In this document: positions 32,266 through 41,098 of the stretch, piece by piece
Layout of the letters: every line of letters begins with the position of its first letter
Position numbering within the stretch: the first letter of the stretch is position 1
Origin: Streptomyces pluripotens
GTDB lineage: Bacteria > Actinomycetota > Actinomycetes > Streptomycetales > Streptomycetaceae
DNA: 64,000 nucleotides
Reading direction: 5' to 3'
NCBI RefSeq assembly: GCF_000802245.2
Contig: NZ_CP021080.1
Coordinates: 3,720,001-3,784,000 of the forward strand
Translations under genes and position numbers: made by a program
Notes under the pieces: generated by a model
The model's input: the letters and a program-made list of their open reading frames with translations, nothing else
What the model was told of the DNA's origin: nothing
Databases searched by the model: none

Positions 32266-33768
32266 ATGGCCTTGGACCACATCCGCCGCTGGGAGTCCGG
32301 AGCACTCGCGCACGCCGTCACAGATCCCTTCGGCCTGGGCCCGGTGCCCTGGCTGCGGGGCAGCGAGACCTACTTCGACGACACTGGTCATGTCGTGCCC
32401 TGGTACGTCGACCCGAGCCCGCAGCGGCCCGCCGATGCCTCGGGCGACCCCCGGGTACCCGCGCCTCGTACGGCGGACTCCGGGCCTCGCTCGGCGGACG
32501 ACGTGCACCGCCAGATCAAGGGTTTCACCGCCACCGGCACGGTTACGCCCGGCGAGGCGATCGACTTCCACATCACGGTCGACCCGCCCCAGCAATTCAG
32601 CGTGGACGTCTATCGGATCGGCCACTACGGCGGCGATGGCGCTGCCAAGATCACCACCAGTCCGCGGCTGTCCGGCATCGTCCAGCCCCCGCCGCTGGCC
32701 GCCGACCGCACGGTCTCCTGCCACCACTGGTGGCTGTCCTGGCGGCTCCAAGTGCCTTCCCACTGGAGCATCGGCGCCTACGTGGCCGTGCTCACCACCG
32801 CCGACGGCTACCGCTCTCATGTGCCGTTCACGGTCCGCGACGACCACCCCGCCGACCTGCTCCTGCTGCTGCCCGACATCACCTGGCAGGCGTACAACCT
32901 CTATCCGGAGGACGGCCGTACCGGCGCCAGTCTCTACCACGCCTGGGATGAGAAGGGCCGTCTCCTCGGTGAGGCCGACGCGGCGACCACGGTCTCCTTT
33001 GACCGTCCCTACGCGGGTGCGGGCCTGCCCCTGCACGTCGGCCACGCCTACGACTTCATCCGCTGGGCCGAGCGGTACGGCTACGACCTCGGGTACGCCG
33101 AGGCCCGCGATCTGCACGCCGGCCGCGTCGATCCCACCCGCTACCGGGGCCTGGTCTTCCCGGGCCATGACGAGTACTGGTCGGTGGCGATGCGCCGCGC
33201 CGTCGAGGACGCCCGCGACCGGGGCACCTCGCTGGTCTTCCTCTCCGCCAACACCATGTACTGGCAGGTGGACCTGGCGCCGTCCCCATCCGGAGTCCCG
33301 GACCGGCTGCTGACCTGTCGCAAGCGCAAGGGGCCGGGCAAATCCGTGCTGTGGCGGGAGATCGATCGGCCCGAGCAGCAGCTCGTCGGCATCCAGTACG
33401 CAGGCCGGGTGCCCGAGCCGCACCCGCTGATTGTCCGCAACGCCCGCCACTGGCTGTGGGAGGCGACCGGCGCGCATGAGGGCGACGAGATCACGGGCCT
33501 GGTCGCTGGCGAGGCCGACCGGTACTTCCCACGCGCCCCGCTGCCCGAGCACGACGAGCGCATCCTGCTCGCCCACTCCCCCTACACGGACAATGACGGA
33601 GTCCTGCGTCACCAGGAGACCTCCCTCTACCGCGCCCCCTCCGGAGCCTGGGTCTTCGCCTCCGGCACCTTCGCGTGGTCCCCGGCCCTGGACCGCCCCG
33701 GTCACGTGGACCCCCGCATCCAGCGCGCCACGGCGAACCTCCTCGACCGCATCTGCAAACGCAACTGA
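32266..33768 (+). CDS. N,N-dimethylformamidase beta-subunit-like protein
   Basis: 500 residues. The early strand-rich region has IKGFTATGTVTPGEAIDFHI and VDVYRIGHYGGDGA. The body has WQAYNLYPEDGRTGASLYHA, VFPGHDEYWSVAMRRAVEDA and LVFLSANTMYWQVDL, the hallmark blocks of the dimethylformamidase C-terminal domain family. DMFase hydrolyses dimethylformamide, but most streptomycete members are uncharacterised, and no alpha subunit gene is near. No signal peptide. Start at the ATG preceded by GGGAGG. The real substrate is unknown. Confidence 0.8.
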   Translation: MALDHIRRWESGALAHAVTDPFGLGPVPWLRGSETYFDDTGHVVPWYVDPSPQRPADASGDPRVPAPRTADSGPRSADDVHRQIKGFTATGTVTPGEAIDFHITVDPPQQFSVDVYRIGHYGGDGAAKITTSPRLSGIVQPPPLAADRTVSCHHWWLSWRLQVPSHWSIGAYVAVLTTADGYRSHVPFTVRDDHPADLLLLLPDITWQAYNLYPEDGRTGASLYHAWDEKGRLLGEADAATTVSFDRPYAGAGLPLHVGHAYDFIRWAERYGYDLGYAEARDLHAGRVDPTRYRGLVFPGHDEYWSVAMRRAVEDARDRGTSLVFLSANTMYWQVDLAPSPSGVPDRLLTCRKRKGPGKSVLWREIDRPEQQLVGIQYAGRVPEPHPLIVRNARHWLWEATGAHEGDEITGLVAGEADRYFPRAPLPEHDERILLAHSPYTDNDGVLRHQETSLYRAPSGAWVFASGTFAWSPALDRPGHVDPRIQRATANLLDRICKRN

Positions 33769-33879
33769 CCCGCCGGCCGCAGCAACCGGCCCGCCGGGAG
33801 ACGCAACCCACCCCACGGCCGCACCCGATCACCCCATACGGGAGAATCGAGGCATGGGACAGAACCACGGGGAGGAACC

Positions 33880-34779
33880 GTGTCCGGATTCGTAGAAAAG
33901 CCCGAGCCGATCCAGGTTCCGGGCCTGGTGCACCTGCACACCGGAAAGGTGCGCGAGCTGTACCAGAACGAGGCGGGTGACCTCGTGATGGTCGCCAGCG
34001 ATCGCATGTCCGCCTACGACTGGGTGCTGCCCACGGAGATCCCCGACAAGGGTCGTGTCCTCACCCAGCTCTCCCTGTGGTGGTTCGACCAGCTGCGCGA
34101 CCTGGCCGCCAACCATGTGATCAGCACCGAGCTGCCCGAGGGCGCGCCCGCCGACTGGGCGGGCCGCACACTCGTCTGCAAGTCGCTGAAGATGGTCCCG
34201 GTGGAGTGCGTGGCCCGCGGTTACCTCACTGGCTCCGGCTTGCTGGAGTACAACGAGTCCCGAACGGTCTGCGGTCTCGCGCTTCCCGAAGGCCTGGTCG
34301 ACGGCTCCGAACTCCCCGCCCCGATCTTCACTCCAGCCACCAAGGCCGAGGTCGGTGAGCACGACGAGAACGTCTCCTACGAGGCGGTCGTCCGCCAGGT
34401 CGGTGCCGAGACCGCCACCCAGCTGCGCCAGGCCACGCTCGCCGTGTACTCCCGCGCCCGGGACATCGCCCGGGACCGCGGAATCATCCTGGCCGACACC
34501 AAGTTCGAGTTCGGCTTCGACGGTGACCGACTGCTCCTCGCCGACGAGGTACTCACCCCGGACTCCTCGCGCTTCTGGCCGGCCGACCGGTGGCAGCCGG
34601 GCCGTGCGCAGCCGTCGTACGACAAGCAGTACGTGCGTGACTGGCTGACCTCCGCCGAGTCCGGCTGGGACCGCAAGGGCGAGCAGCCCCCGCCGCCGTT
34701 GCCGGAGGCCGTGGTGGCGGCGACCCGGCAGAAGTACGTGGAGGCGTACGAGCTGCTGACCGGCACCAGCTGGTCGTAG
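33880..34779 (+). CDS. purC: phosphoribosylaminoimidazole-succinocarboxamide synthase
   Basis: 299 residues, the long form typical of actinomycetes. Start GTG with GGAGGA directly upstream. Motifs: LHTGKVRELYQNEAGDLVMV with ASDRMSAYDWVLPTEIPDKG, VPVECVARGYLTGSG, DTKFEFGFDG and DEVLTPDSSRFWP. It condenses CAIR with aspartate, step eight of purine synthesis. A single gene ending before a bidirectional hairpin and tRNA-Gly. Confidence 0.96.
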   Translation: MSGFVEKPEPIQVPGLVHLHTGKVRELYQNEAGDLVMVASDRMSAYDWVLPTEIPDKGRVLTQLSLWWFDQLRDLAANHVISTELPEGAPADWAGRTLVCKSLKMVPVECVARGYLTGSGLLEYNESRTVCGLALPEGLVDGSELPAPIFTPATKAEVGEHDENVSYEAVVRQVGAETATQLRQATLAVYSRARDIARDRGIILADTKFEFGFDGDRLLLADEVLTPDSSRFWPADRWQPGRAQPSYDKQYVRDWLTSAESGWDRKGEQPPPPLPEAVVAATRQKYVEAYELLTGTSWS

Positions 34780-34789
34780 CGCACGAAGA

Positions 34790-34815
34790 AGCCCCCCGGT
34801 AGAAACCGGGGGGCT
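34790..34815. terminator. bidirectional hairpin between purC and tRNA-Gly
   Basis: AGCCCCCCGGT / ACCGGGGGGCT stem with short loop, between the converging purC and tRNA-Gly genes. Confidence 0.8.
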
Positions 34816-34823
34816 CGATCTGG

Positions 34824-34896
34824 AGCGGACGACGAGGCTCGAACTCGCGACCTCAACCTTGGCAAGGTTGCGCTCTACCAACTGAGCTACGTCCGC
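34824..34896 (-). tRNA. tRNA-Gly(GCC), copy 1
   Basis: Canonical cloverleaf: acceptor GCGGACG/CGTCCGC, D arm AGCTCAGTTGGTAGAGC, anticodon loop CTTGCCAAG (GCC), and T arm with GTTCGAGCC. Identical to 39083-39155. Confidence 0.95.
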
Positions 34897-34919
34897 GTTG
34901 CGCCGTGGCGCGAGAGCAA

Positions 34920-35534
34920 CTATACCCAACCTCGCTCGCGTGCGAGACGCACTGCCGCATGCCGGTTCTCGGCACCGAGCTTGGTGACGGCCGAGGAGAG
35001 GTAGTTCCGTACGGTCCCGGGCGACAGTGCGGCCCGCCCGGCGATCTCCGCGACCGGCGCTCCATCGGCCGCCAGCTCCAGCACCTCGGCCTCTCGCGCG
35101 GTCAGCGGGGAGTCTCCGGCGGAGATCGCGTCGGCTGCCAACTCGGGGTCCACATAGCGGTGTCCGGCGTGCACGGTGCGAATGATCTCGGCGAGACGCT
35201 GGGCGCTGACGGTCTTGAGGGCGAAGCCCCGTACGCCCGCCGCGAGCGCCCGTTTCAGATGTCCCGGCCGCCCGTGCCCGGTGACGATCAGTACGTGGCA
35301 GCCGGGCAGTTCGGTGCGCAGGGATGTGGCGACCTTCACACCGTCGGCGCCGGGCATCTGCAGATCGAGGACGGCCACGTCGGGCTGATGTGCCCGAGCC
35401 ATGGCCAGTGCCTCGGGACCGCTGGCGGCCTCTGCTACGACCAGGAGATCGTCCTCCAGGGAGAGCAGGGCGGCCAGCGCACCCCGGATCAGATGCTCGT
35501 CGTCGGCGAGCAGCAGTCGTACCGGACCGCTCAT
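34920..35534 (-). CDS. NarL/LuxR-type response regulator
   Basis: 204 residues. Receiver domain with acidic pocket LLLADDEH, phosphoacceptor Asp in DVAVLDLQMPGADG, Thr in LIVTGHGRP and Lys in GFALKTVSAQ. The C-terminal LuxR helix-turn-helix is LTAREAEVLELAADGAPVAE plus SPGTVRNYLSSAVTKLGAEN. The ATG overlaps the kinase stop (TGATG), so partner kinase and regulator are co-translated. With the ABC exporter upstream in the same run it resembles DesKR/LiaRS-type systems that control an exporter responding to membrane stress or an antibiotic. Confidence 0.92.
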   Translation of the reverse strand: MSGPVRLLLADDEHLIRGALAALLSLEDDLLVVAEAASGPEALAMARAHQPDVAVLDLQMPGADGVKVATSLRTELPGCHVLIVTGHGRPGHLKRALAAGVRGFALKTVSAQRLAEIIRTVHAGHRYVDPELAADAISAGDSPLTAREAEVLELAADGAPVAEIAGRAALSPGTVRNYLSSAVTKLGAENRHAAVRLARERGWV

Positions 35535-36901
35535 CACCTGGCTCCGCTCGCTTCCGTGTCCCGGTCCTTGTGCCGGGACGCCTCGTCGTTGTGCCGGGAC
35601 GCCTCGTCGTTCACCAGTGGCACCTCTGCCATCAGCCGGAACCGGTCCTGGCCGACGGCCGTCGCTTCCAGGGACCCGTCCACGGCGGCCAGCCGCTCCC
35701 GCAGCCCGGCGAGTCCCGACCCGCCGCTGCCGTGCGACCCCGGTATCCGGTCGGCTCCGCCGCCTGCGTGGTCTTCGCTGCGCATATGGCCGGTGTTGCC
35801 GGTGGGGCTGGGGTGGTCAGCTCCGTCGTTCTCCACGGTCAGCACCACATTCCCCTCCTGTATCCGCAGTTCCACCGTGCAGTGTCCAGCGTCCCCGTGC
35901 CGCAGGACGTTGGTGGCCGCCTCGCGCACCACCCAGCCGAGCGCGGACTGCACCTCGGCGGGCAGTTCCACGGTCTCCGCGTGGATCTCGCAGTTGATCC
36001 CGGCGGCTGCCAGTACACCTCGTGCGCCCGCGAGCTCGATGTCCAGATCAGCTTCCCGGTAGCCGCGTACGACGGCCCGGACCTCCCGTTGGGAGTCCTG
36101 TGCGATGCGCTGCACCTCGATCATCTGCTCCACGGCCTCCGGTCGGCCCCGCCGGGCCAACTGCACGGCCAGTTCGCTCTTCAGGGAGATCACGGACAGA
36201 TTCCGCCCCAACACGTCGTGCAGATCCCGCCCGAACCGCAGGCGCTCCTCGGCGACGGCGAGCCGAGCCTCCACTTCGCGGCCGCGCTCCGCTTCCCAGA
36301 GCACCGCCAGGGTCCAGGCGCCGCACCGGCATGCCAGGAGGGAGAGGAGCGCGCCGAAGGCAGTCACCGCGCCGGTCATGAACAGGCCGAGTCCGTCGGG
36401 ACGCGCCACCTCGGACACGGCCATGAGCAGCAGCGCGAGCACGGCCGAGCGACGCAGGAACACCCGCACGGGCACGATGAGCCCGTGGAGCAGCCCGAAC
36501 GGCAGCAGACCGGCGCCGATCGCCAACCGGGTCGTCACCGGGTCGGCAGCATGCAGTGCGGTGAGGGCCAGGACCAGTGCCAGCGCCAGCCCGAGCAGGA
36601 CCGCCGAGGTGTACTGTGCGCCGGCCGGTAGTTTGGCGCGCCCCAGGTAGTGGTCGAGGACGGGCCGGGTGAGCCGGTTGGCGGTGGCGCACTGCAGGGT
36701 TCCCACGAGGAGGAGGAGCCCACCGAGGACCAGGGGCACGGGTCGGCGGTCGAGCCCGCCGAGCAGCGGAATCAGCAGCCAGGTGAGCAAGAACACCCAG
36801 GGCGTGCAGTACCAGGTGACCACGGTGTGCAACTCGACCCGCTCGGCCTTGCTGCGTCCGCGCCAGTGCCGCTGCTGCCAGCGCCGTATCGACCCCACCA
36901 T
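35534..36901 (-). CDS. membrane sensor histidine kinase (HisKA_3)
   Basis: 455 residues from the ATG at 36901. Five to six membrane helices fill residues 25-215 (WVFLLTWLLIPLLGG, LVLGGLLLLVGTLQC, AVLLGLALALVLALTAL, FGLLHGLIVPVRVF, SAVLALLLMAVSEVA, FGALLSLLACRCGAW). HisKA_3 follows with the phosphorylated His in RFGRDLHDVLGRNLSVISLK, then an ATPase domain with WVVREAATNVLRHGDAGH and GGSGLAGLRERL. The C-terminus contains a duplicated seven-residue unit (NDEASRH) caused by a 21-bp tandem DNA repeat at 35568-35609. It lies 17 bases after the ABC permease gene and overlaps the regulator gene. Confidence 0.92.
   Translation of the reverse strand: MVGSIRRWQQRHWRGRSKAERVELHTVVTWYCTPWVFLLTWLLIPLLGGLDRRPVPLVLGGLLLLVGTLQCATANRLTRPVLDHYLGRAKLPAGAQYTSAVLLGLALALVLALTALHAADPVTTRLAIGAGLLPFGLLHGLIVPVRVFLRRSAVLALLLMAVSEVARPDGLGLFMTGAVTAFGALLSLLACRCGAWTLAVLWEAERGREVEARLAVAEERLRFGRDLHDVLGRNLSVISLKSELAVQLARRGRPEAVEQMIEVQRIAQDSQREVRAVVRGYREADLDIELAGARGVLAAAGINCEIHAETVELPAEVQSALGWVVREAATNVLRHGDAGHCTVELRIQEGNVVLTVENDGADHPSPTGNTGHMRSEDHAGGGADRIPGSHGSGGSGLAGLRERLAAVDGSLEATAVGQDRFRLMAEVPLVNDEASRHNDEASRHKDRDTEASGAR
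35568..35609. repeat. 21-bp tandem duplication in kinase gene
   Basis: Two exact copies of TTGTGCCGGGACGCCTCGTC plus G, in frame, adding seven residues near the kinase C-terminus. Confidence 0.9.
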
Positions 36902-36918
36902 GCGTGCGTCCCCCTGCC

Positions 36919-37803
36919 TCAGCGCCGCGGCTCCCAGCGGAACCACCGTCGTACAGCAAACACCGCGGCGATCGTCCAGGCCAAGGCGGTCGCCAGGGCG
37001 CCGAACGCCTCGTGCGCGCTCAACTGGCCGCTCCAGCCCGCGCGGACCAGGCGGATCGCCGGGGACAGCGGGAGGAATGCGCAGACGGAGGCGAGCCGGC
37101 CGGGTAGGACCTCGGCGGGGATCGCGACCCCGGAGCCGACCATGGACACCAGCACCAGTGGCAGCGCGGTCACCTGGGCACTCTCGGTGGTTCGGGTGAC
37201 CGAAGCGGTGAGCGCGGCGAGTGCGGCGCTGACCACCAGACCGGCCAGCACACCGGGCACGAGCAACTGGGGTGCCTTGGGTGCTCCGATGTGCAGCAGC
37301 GCGGCGCAGCCGACGGACAGCACGACGACCTGGGCCAGGCCGACGGCGGTCGCGGGTAGCGCAGTGCCCGTGAGGATCTCGGTGTCGGAGAGTTCGCCGG
37401 TGCGCAGCCGTTTGAGGACGAGTTCCTCGCGGCGGGCGACATAGGCACTGACCAGGGAGGTGTAGACGGCGAAGAGGAAGGAGAAGCCGATCGCGGTCGT
37501 CAGGAGGACCGTGCCCATGCTCAGCCCTTGCTTCTTCAGATCCAGTTGGTCGAGGGCCGGCCGCACGCTGAGCGGGAGAACGAGGGGTACGACCAGCGCA
37601 GTGACGACGGCGCCACGGTTGCGGATGAGGAGGGTGAGTTCGGCGCGGGCCAATGCCCGTAGTCGGCGTGCGGTGGGGCCGAGTGCGGATCCGCCCGGGG
37701 CGAGGCCCGGGACCCCAGGTAGGCCACGACGGCCCACCTTCGTCGCGTTCGTCTCCTGTGTGTTCGCCTTCGTCGCGTTTGTCGTCATGTCGGTCGCGCG
37801 CAT
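36919..37803 (-). CDS. ABC-2 type transporter permease
   Basis: 294 residues from the ATG at 37803, with AAGGAGG nine bases ahead. Six membrane spans are visible: GAVVTALVVPLVLPLSV, SMGTVLLTTAIGFSFLFAVY, AVGLAQVVVLSVGCAALL, LVPGVLAGLVVSAALAALTA, VTALPLVLVSMVGSGVAIP and AFGALATALAWTIAAVFAVR. Before the second half is EELVLKRLRTGELSDTEILT, the coupling helix usual in this family. It pairs with the ATPase gene 92 bases upstream to form an exporter, probably of a lipid, drug or peptide. Controlled by the two-component genes that follow. Confidence 0.9.
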   Translation of the reverse strand: MRATDMTTNATKANTQETNATKVGRRGLPGVPGLAPGGSALGPTARRLRALARAELTLLIRNRGAVVTALVVPLVLPLSVRPALDQLDLKKQGLSMGTVLLTTAIGFSFLFAVYTSLVSAYVARREELVLKRLRTGELSDTEILTGTALPATAVGLAQVVVLSVGCAALLHIGAPKAPQLLVPGVLAGLVVSAALAALTASVTRTTESAQVTALPLVLVSMVGSGVAIPAEVLPGRLASVCAFLPLSPAIRLVRAGWSGQLSAHEAFGALATALAWTIAAVFAVRRWFRWEPRR

Positions 37804-37895
37804 GCCGTCCCGCCTCCTTGAGTACGTCCCCCCTCGGACCCCTTGCACAGGGCGACCGACCGTCTTCGGTCCGACCGTCTTCGTCCTGGTTCCGC

Positions 37896-38834
37896 TCATG
37901 CGGCCGCATCCTGTTCCTGCGCGATTCCGAGAAACGCCTCCTCCAACGAGGCGGAGCGCATGTCGAGGCCGCTCAGCTCGATTCCGGCCGCCGCGGCCCA
38001 GGTCAGCACGGCGGTCGCGGTCCGCTGCAGTTCCCGGGTGCGCAGCCGTACGACCTGGCCGTCGGCCTCGTGCTCGCAAACGCCGAGGCCGGTGAGGGGC
38101 GGCAGATCGCCGAGGAAGTAGCCGTCGGGCAGTCGGAAGGACAACCGGGAGGGGCGGCCCGCGGTGACCTCGGCCGGGGTTCCGGCGGTGGCGATGCGGC
38201 CTTTGTGCAAGATGGCGAGCCGGTCGGCGAGGCCTTCGGCCTCCTCCAGGTAGTGCGTGGTGAGCAGCACGGTGGTGCCGCTGTCACGCAGGTTGCGCAC
38301 CAACTCCCAGGTGTCACGGCGGCCTTCGGCGTCGAGTCCGGTCGTCGGTTCGTCGAGGAAGAGCACCTCTGGCTCGCCGAGCAGGGCGAGCGCGAGGTCG
38401 AGACGGCGCCGCTCGCCACCGGAGAGCTGCTTGACGCGTACCCGAAGCTTGTCCGCGAGCCCGACCAGCTCCAGTGCCTCCGCCTCCGGCCGGGCGCTGC
38501 TGGTGCAGCCGGCCCACATCCGTGCGGTCTCGGTGACGGTCAGCTCGGAAGGGAATCCACCCTCCTGGAGCATCACCCCGGTGCGGGGGCGTACGGCCGC
38601 CCGTTCTCGGCAGGGGTCGTGGCCGAGCACCCGGACCGTCCCCGCGGCCGGTGCGGCGAGTCCCTCCAGCAGTTCGACCGTGGAGGTCTTGCCCGCGCCG
38701 TTGGTGCCCAGCAGGGCGAAGATCTCCCCCCGCGCCACCGAGAAGCTGATCCCGCGTACGGCTTCGAACCCGCCCCCGTAGACACGTCTGAGGCCGGTGG
38801 CCTCGATCACGTGTTCATGTTCGTCGTTGTCCAT
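37896..38834 (-). CDS. ABC transporter ATP-binding protein
   Basis: 312 residues. Walker A in LLGTNGAGKTSTVELL, Q-loop in GVMLQEGGFPSELTV, signature in VKQLSGGERRRLDLALAL, Walker B in VLFLDEPTTGLD, and switch His in VLLTTHYLEEAEG. The C-terminal ~80 residues form the accessory domain of drug-export (DrrA/NatA-like) ATPases. First gene of the exporter/two-component run; the promoter lies in the 38835-39040 gap. Confidence 0.93.
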   Translation of the reverse strand: MDNDEHEHVIEATGLRRVYGGGFEAVRGISFSVARGEIFALLGTNGAGKTSTVELLEGLAAPAAGTVRVLGHDPCRERAAVRPRTGVMLQEGGFPSELTVTETARMWAGCTSSARPEAEALELVGLADKLRVRVKQLSGGERRRLDLALALLGEPEVLFLDEPTTGLDAEGRRDTWELVRNLRDSGTTVLLTTHYLEEAEGLADRLAILHKGRIATAGTPAEVTAGRPSRLSFRLPDGYFLGDLPPLTGLGVCEHEADGQVVRLRTRELQRTATAVLTWAAAAGIELSGLDMRSASLEEAFLGIAQEQDAAA

Positions 38835-39043
38835 GAGGCCAGCCTCCCGGGGGCGGGTGCGGTCCGGCAGTGCGTGGTGTCATCGCCCGGCATGACACAT
38901 GTCAGGGCGGATTCGGAAAACGGACCGCAGACGACGGGTCAGACAGGGCAGACCCTGGACAACGGATGAGGGCAATCGGTCCTGGGCGGTATCCGGGTGG
39001 TGGATCCGGATGGGTCGACGCGGGTGGTGGATCCGGAAAAAAA

Positions 39044-39075
39044 AGAAAGACCCCGGTCCAGCAGACCGGGGTCTT
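39044..39075. terminator. hairpin beside tRNA-Gly copy 2
   Basis: AAGACCCCGGTC / GACCGGGGTCTT stem after an A-rich run at about 39038-39049. On the minus strand it lies just downstream of tRNA-Gly and ends in a T-run, a classical intrinsic terminator. Confidence 0.8.
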
Positions 39076-39082
39076 GTTCCTG

Positions 39083-39155
39083 AGCGGACGACGAGGCTCG
39101 AACTCGCGACCTCAACCTTGGCAAGGTTGCGCTCTACCAACTGAGCTACGTCCGC
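39083..39155 (-). tRNA. tRNA-Gly(GCC), copy 2
   Basis: 73 nt, identical in sequence to copy 1 at 34824-34896: anticodon loop CTTGCCAAG, standard D and T arms. Confidence 0.95.
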
Positions 39156-39235
39156 ATTGCTCCCGACCGGCTCCCACCGATCGGTGCGCGCACCAGCCTA
39201 CCCGATCCACAGCAGTGGTCGTAACGGCGGTGCAG

Positions 39236-39307
39236 AGCGGGTGACAGGGATTGCACACTGCGCCTTCCCCCTGGAAGGGGGATGTTCTACTACTGAACTA
39301 CACCCGC
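39236..39307 (-). tRNA. atypical tRNA-Gly(TCC)
   Basis: Acceptor GCGGGTG/CACCCGC, D stem GTTC/GAAC and anticodon stem TCCCC/GGGGA are perfect, and the loop CTTCCAG gives anticodon TCC. The D loop is AGTAGTA, lacking the GG pair. The T arm reads CAGTGTGCAATCCCTG, lacking TTC and not forming a normal five-pair stem. These are the bases that hold the tRNA elbow. It lies 80 bases upstream of tRNA-Gly(GCC) on the same strand. Either a specialised glycine carrier or a decaying gene; see findings. Confidence 0.8.
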
Positions 39308-39471
39308 ACGGCTCTCGGGATTCGGCCTCTCGGCCTCGCCCCTCGGCGTGTCCCAAACACTAGCTGATCAACGGGGGGGTAGCGCAAGTCGGTTCCCCCT
39401 TGCGGTCGTCCCGGGGTCCTCCGGACGCGCCCGGTCGAGGTGCTCCGAGCGTCTCCGTGGCCAAGTGCACG

Positions 39472-39503
39472 GCCCCCAGGGCCCTCTGACGGACCCTGGG
39501 GGC
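39472..39503 (-). terminator. terminator after lsr2
   Basis: GCCCCCAGGG / CCCTGGGGGC stem about 18 bases beyond the lsr2 stop. Confidence 0.8.
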
Positions 39504-39520
39504 TCGCCCCTTCGCGGGTC

Positions 39521-39838
39521 TCACTGCGCGGCGCGGAACGCCTCGTAGACCTTCTTGGGGATGCGTCCGCGTGCCGGGACGTCCATCTTGTTGGCCTGGG
39601 CCCAGGCGCGGACGGCCGCCGGATCGGGGGCGATCTCCGTTTGCTTGTACGCCTTGCCGGACCGTGACCGCTTGCGGCCGGCCTCCACGTAGGGCGCGAG
39701 CGCCTTGCGCAGTTTCTTGGCGTTGGTTTCGTTCAGGTCGATCTCGTACGACTTGCCGTCGAGTCCGAAGGCGATCGTTTCCGCCGCTTCCGAGCCGTCG
39801 ATGTCGTCAAAGAGAGTGACCACGACCTTTTGCGCCAC
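39521..39838 (-). CDS. lsr2: Lsr2-family nucleoid protein
   Basis: 105 residues from the GTG at 39838 (VAQKVVVTLFDDIDGSEAAE). The N-terminal dimerisation domain with YEIDLNETNAKKLRKALAPY is followed by a basic linker (GRKRSRSGKAYKQ). The C-terminal DNA-binding fold is VRAWAQANKMDVPARGRIPK with the RGR AT-hook-like motif. Lsr2 coats AT-rich DNA and silences acquired genes and antibiotic clusters. Upstream in-frame codons lack a ribosome site. Single gene with its own terminator. Confidence 0.95.
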   Translation of the reverse strand: MAQKVVVTLFDDIDGSEAAETIAFGLDGKSYEIDLNETNAKKLRKALAPYVEAGRKRSRSGKAYKQTEIAPDPAAVRAWAQANKMDVPARGRIPKKVYEAFRAAQ

Positions 39839-40148
39839 GAATATCGGTCCCTTCGTGCGGCACGTCGACACGGCTCAACAGCGATGACGTGCCGAGTATC
39901 GGCTATTGCCAATTCATTTGTACAGTGCCCGGCAATGCAAAGTGAAGCCCGACTAAATCCGTCCGCGTGTCTGAGTGCAATAGGCACCGGCGGCGGACCG
40001 TCGAACTTTCCCAGAACTTTTCGCGGGTGTACGGCTTCGACACCCGATCGTGATGAGCCTCACGTAGTTTCCTACAAATCTACTCGCGTAGAAATTTTGT
40101 GCAGGTAGTCTGAAGGAACCTGCTCAGCACCACACACCGGGAGTGCCA
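39839..40148. promoter_or_regulatory. divergent promoter region lsr2 / purSQL
   Basis: 310 bases, clearly richer in A/T than the surroundings (for example TTGCCAATTCATTTG and TACAAATCTACTCGCG). It holds the promoters of lsr2 to the left and purS to the right. A small dyad CTACTCGCGTAG lies at about 40080-40091, and TAGTCT further on could be the purS -10 box. The AT-richness would suit Lsr2 autoregulation; that is inference. Confidence 0.5.
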
Positions 40149-40421
40149 GTGGCACGCGTCGTAGTCGACGTCATGCTCAAGCCGGAGATCCTCGACCCCC
40201 AGGGCCAGGCGGTCCAGCGTGCGCTGCCGCGCCTGGGTTTCGAAGGTATCTCGGACGTACGTCAGGGAAAGCGTTTCGAACTGGAAGTGGACGGGCCGGT
40301 CGATGAGGCCGCGCTCGCCCGTATCCACGATCTTGCGGAATCCTTCCTCGCCAACACCGTGATCGAGGACTTCATCGTCAAGGTGGAAGAGCCCGCGGAC
40401 GTCGTGGAGGCGGCCAAGTGA
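40149..40421 (+). CDS. purS: phosphoribosylformylglycinamidine synthase, PurS subunit
   Basis: 90 residues from the second GTG ([20 protein letters not shown] by homology), with GGGAG five bases upstream. The small ferredoxin-like protein has [20 protein letters not shown] and [10 protein letters not shown]. It bridges PurQ and PurL and helps ammonia transfer. Its stop overlaps the purQ start (GTGA). Confidence 0.95.
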   Translation: MARVVVDVMLKPEILDPQGQAVQRALPRLGFEGISDVRQGKRFELEVDGPVDEAALARIHDLAESFLANTVIEDFIVKVEEPADVVEAAK

Positions 40422-41098
40422 CCGCTCGTATTGGCGTCGTCACTTTCCCGGGCAGTCTCGACGACCGCGACACCCGGCGTGCGATCCGTCTGGCGGGCGC
40501 CGAACCGGTTGCCCTGTGGCACAAGGACAAGGACCTCAAGCAGGTTGACGCCGTGGTGCTGCCCGGTGGTTTCTCCTACGGCGACTACCTGCGGGCCGGC
40601 GCCATCTCCCGCTTCTCGCCGGTGATGGAGACCGTCGTCGAGCAGGCGAAGGCCGGCCTTCCGGTCCTGGGCATCTGCAACGGCTTCCAGGTCCTCACCG
40701 AGGCTCATCTCCTGCCGGGCGCGATGCTCGGAAACAACCACCTCCACTTCATCTGCCGTGACCAGAAGCTGCGGGTGGAGAACGCGTCAACGGCCTGGAC
40801 CGGTGACTACCGTGCGGGCCAGGAGATCCTCATCCCGCTGAAGAACATGGACGGCCGGTACGTCGCCGACGACTACACGCTCGACAAGTTGGAGGCGGAG
40901 GGCCGGGTCGCCTTCCGTTACCTCGACTTCAACCCCAACGGCAGCCTGAGGGACATCGCCGGCATCACCAACGAGGCCGGCAACGTCGTCGGCCTGATGC
41001 CGCACCCGGAACACGCCGTGGAGCCGCTCATCGGCACCGGTCGCACCGACGGCCTCCCCTTCTTCACCTCGATCCTCAAGAAGCTGGTCAACGCATGA
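40418..41098 (+). CDS. purQ: phosphoribosylformylglycinamidine synthase, glutaminase subunit
   Basis: 226 residues. Class I glutaminase: oxyanion region [16 protein letters not shown], nucleophile Cys in [15 protein letters not shown], and the His-Glu pair in [10 protein letters not shown]. It releases ammonia from glutamine for PurL. Start GTG overlaps purS; stop overlaps purL start (ATGA), so the three subunits are translationally coupled. Confidence 0.97.
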   Translation: MTARIGVVTFPGSLDDRDTRRAIRLAGAEPVALWHKDKDLKQVDAVVLPGGFSYGDYLRAGAISRFSPVMETVVEQAKAGLPVLGICNGFQVLTEAHLLPGAMLGNNHLHFICRDQKLRVENASTAWTGDYRAGQEILIPLKNMDGRYVADDYTLDKLEAEGRVAFRYLDFNPNGSLRDIAGITNEAGNVVGLMPHPEHAVEPLIGTGRTDGLPFFTSILKKLVNA

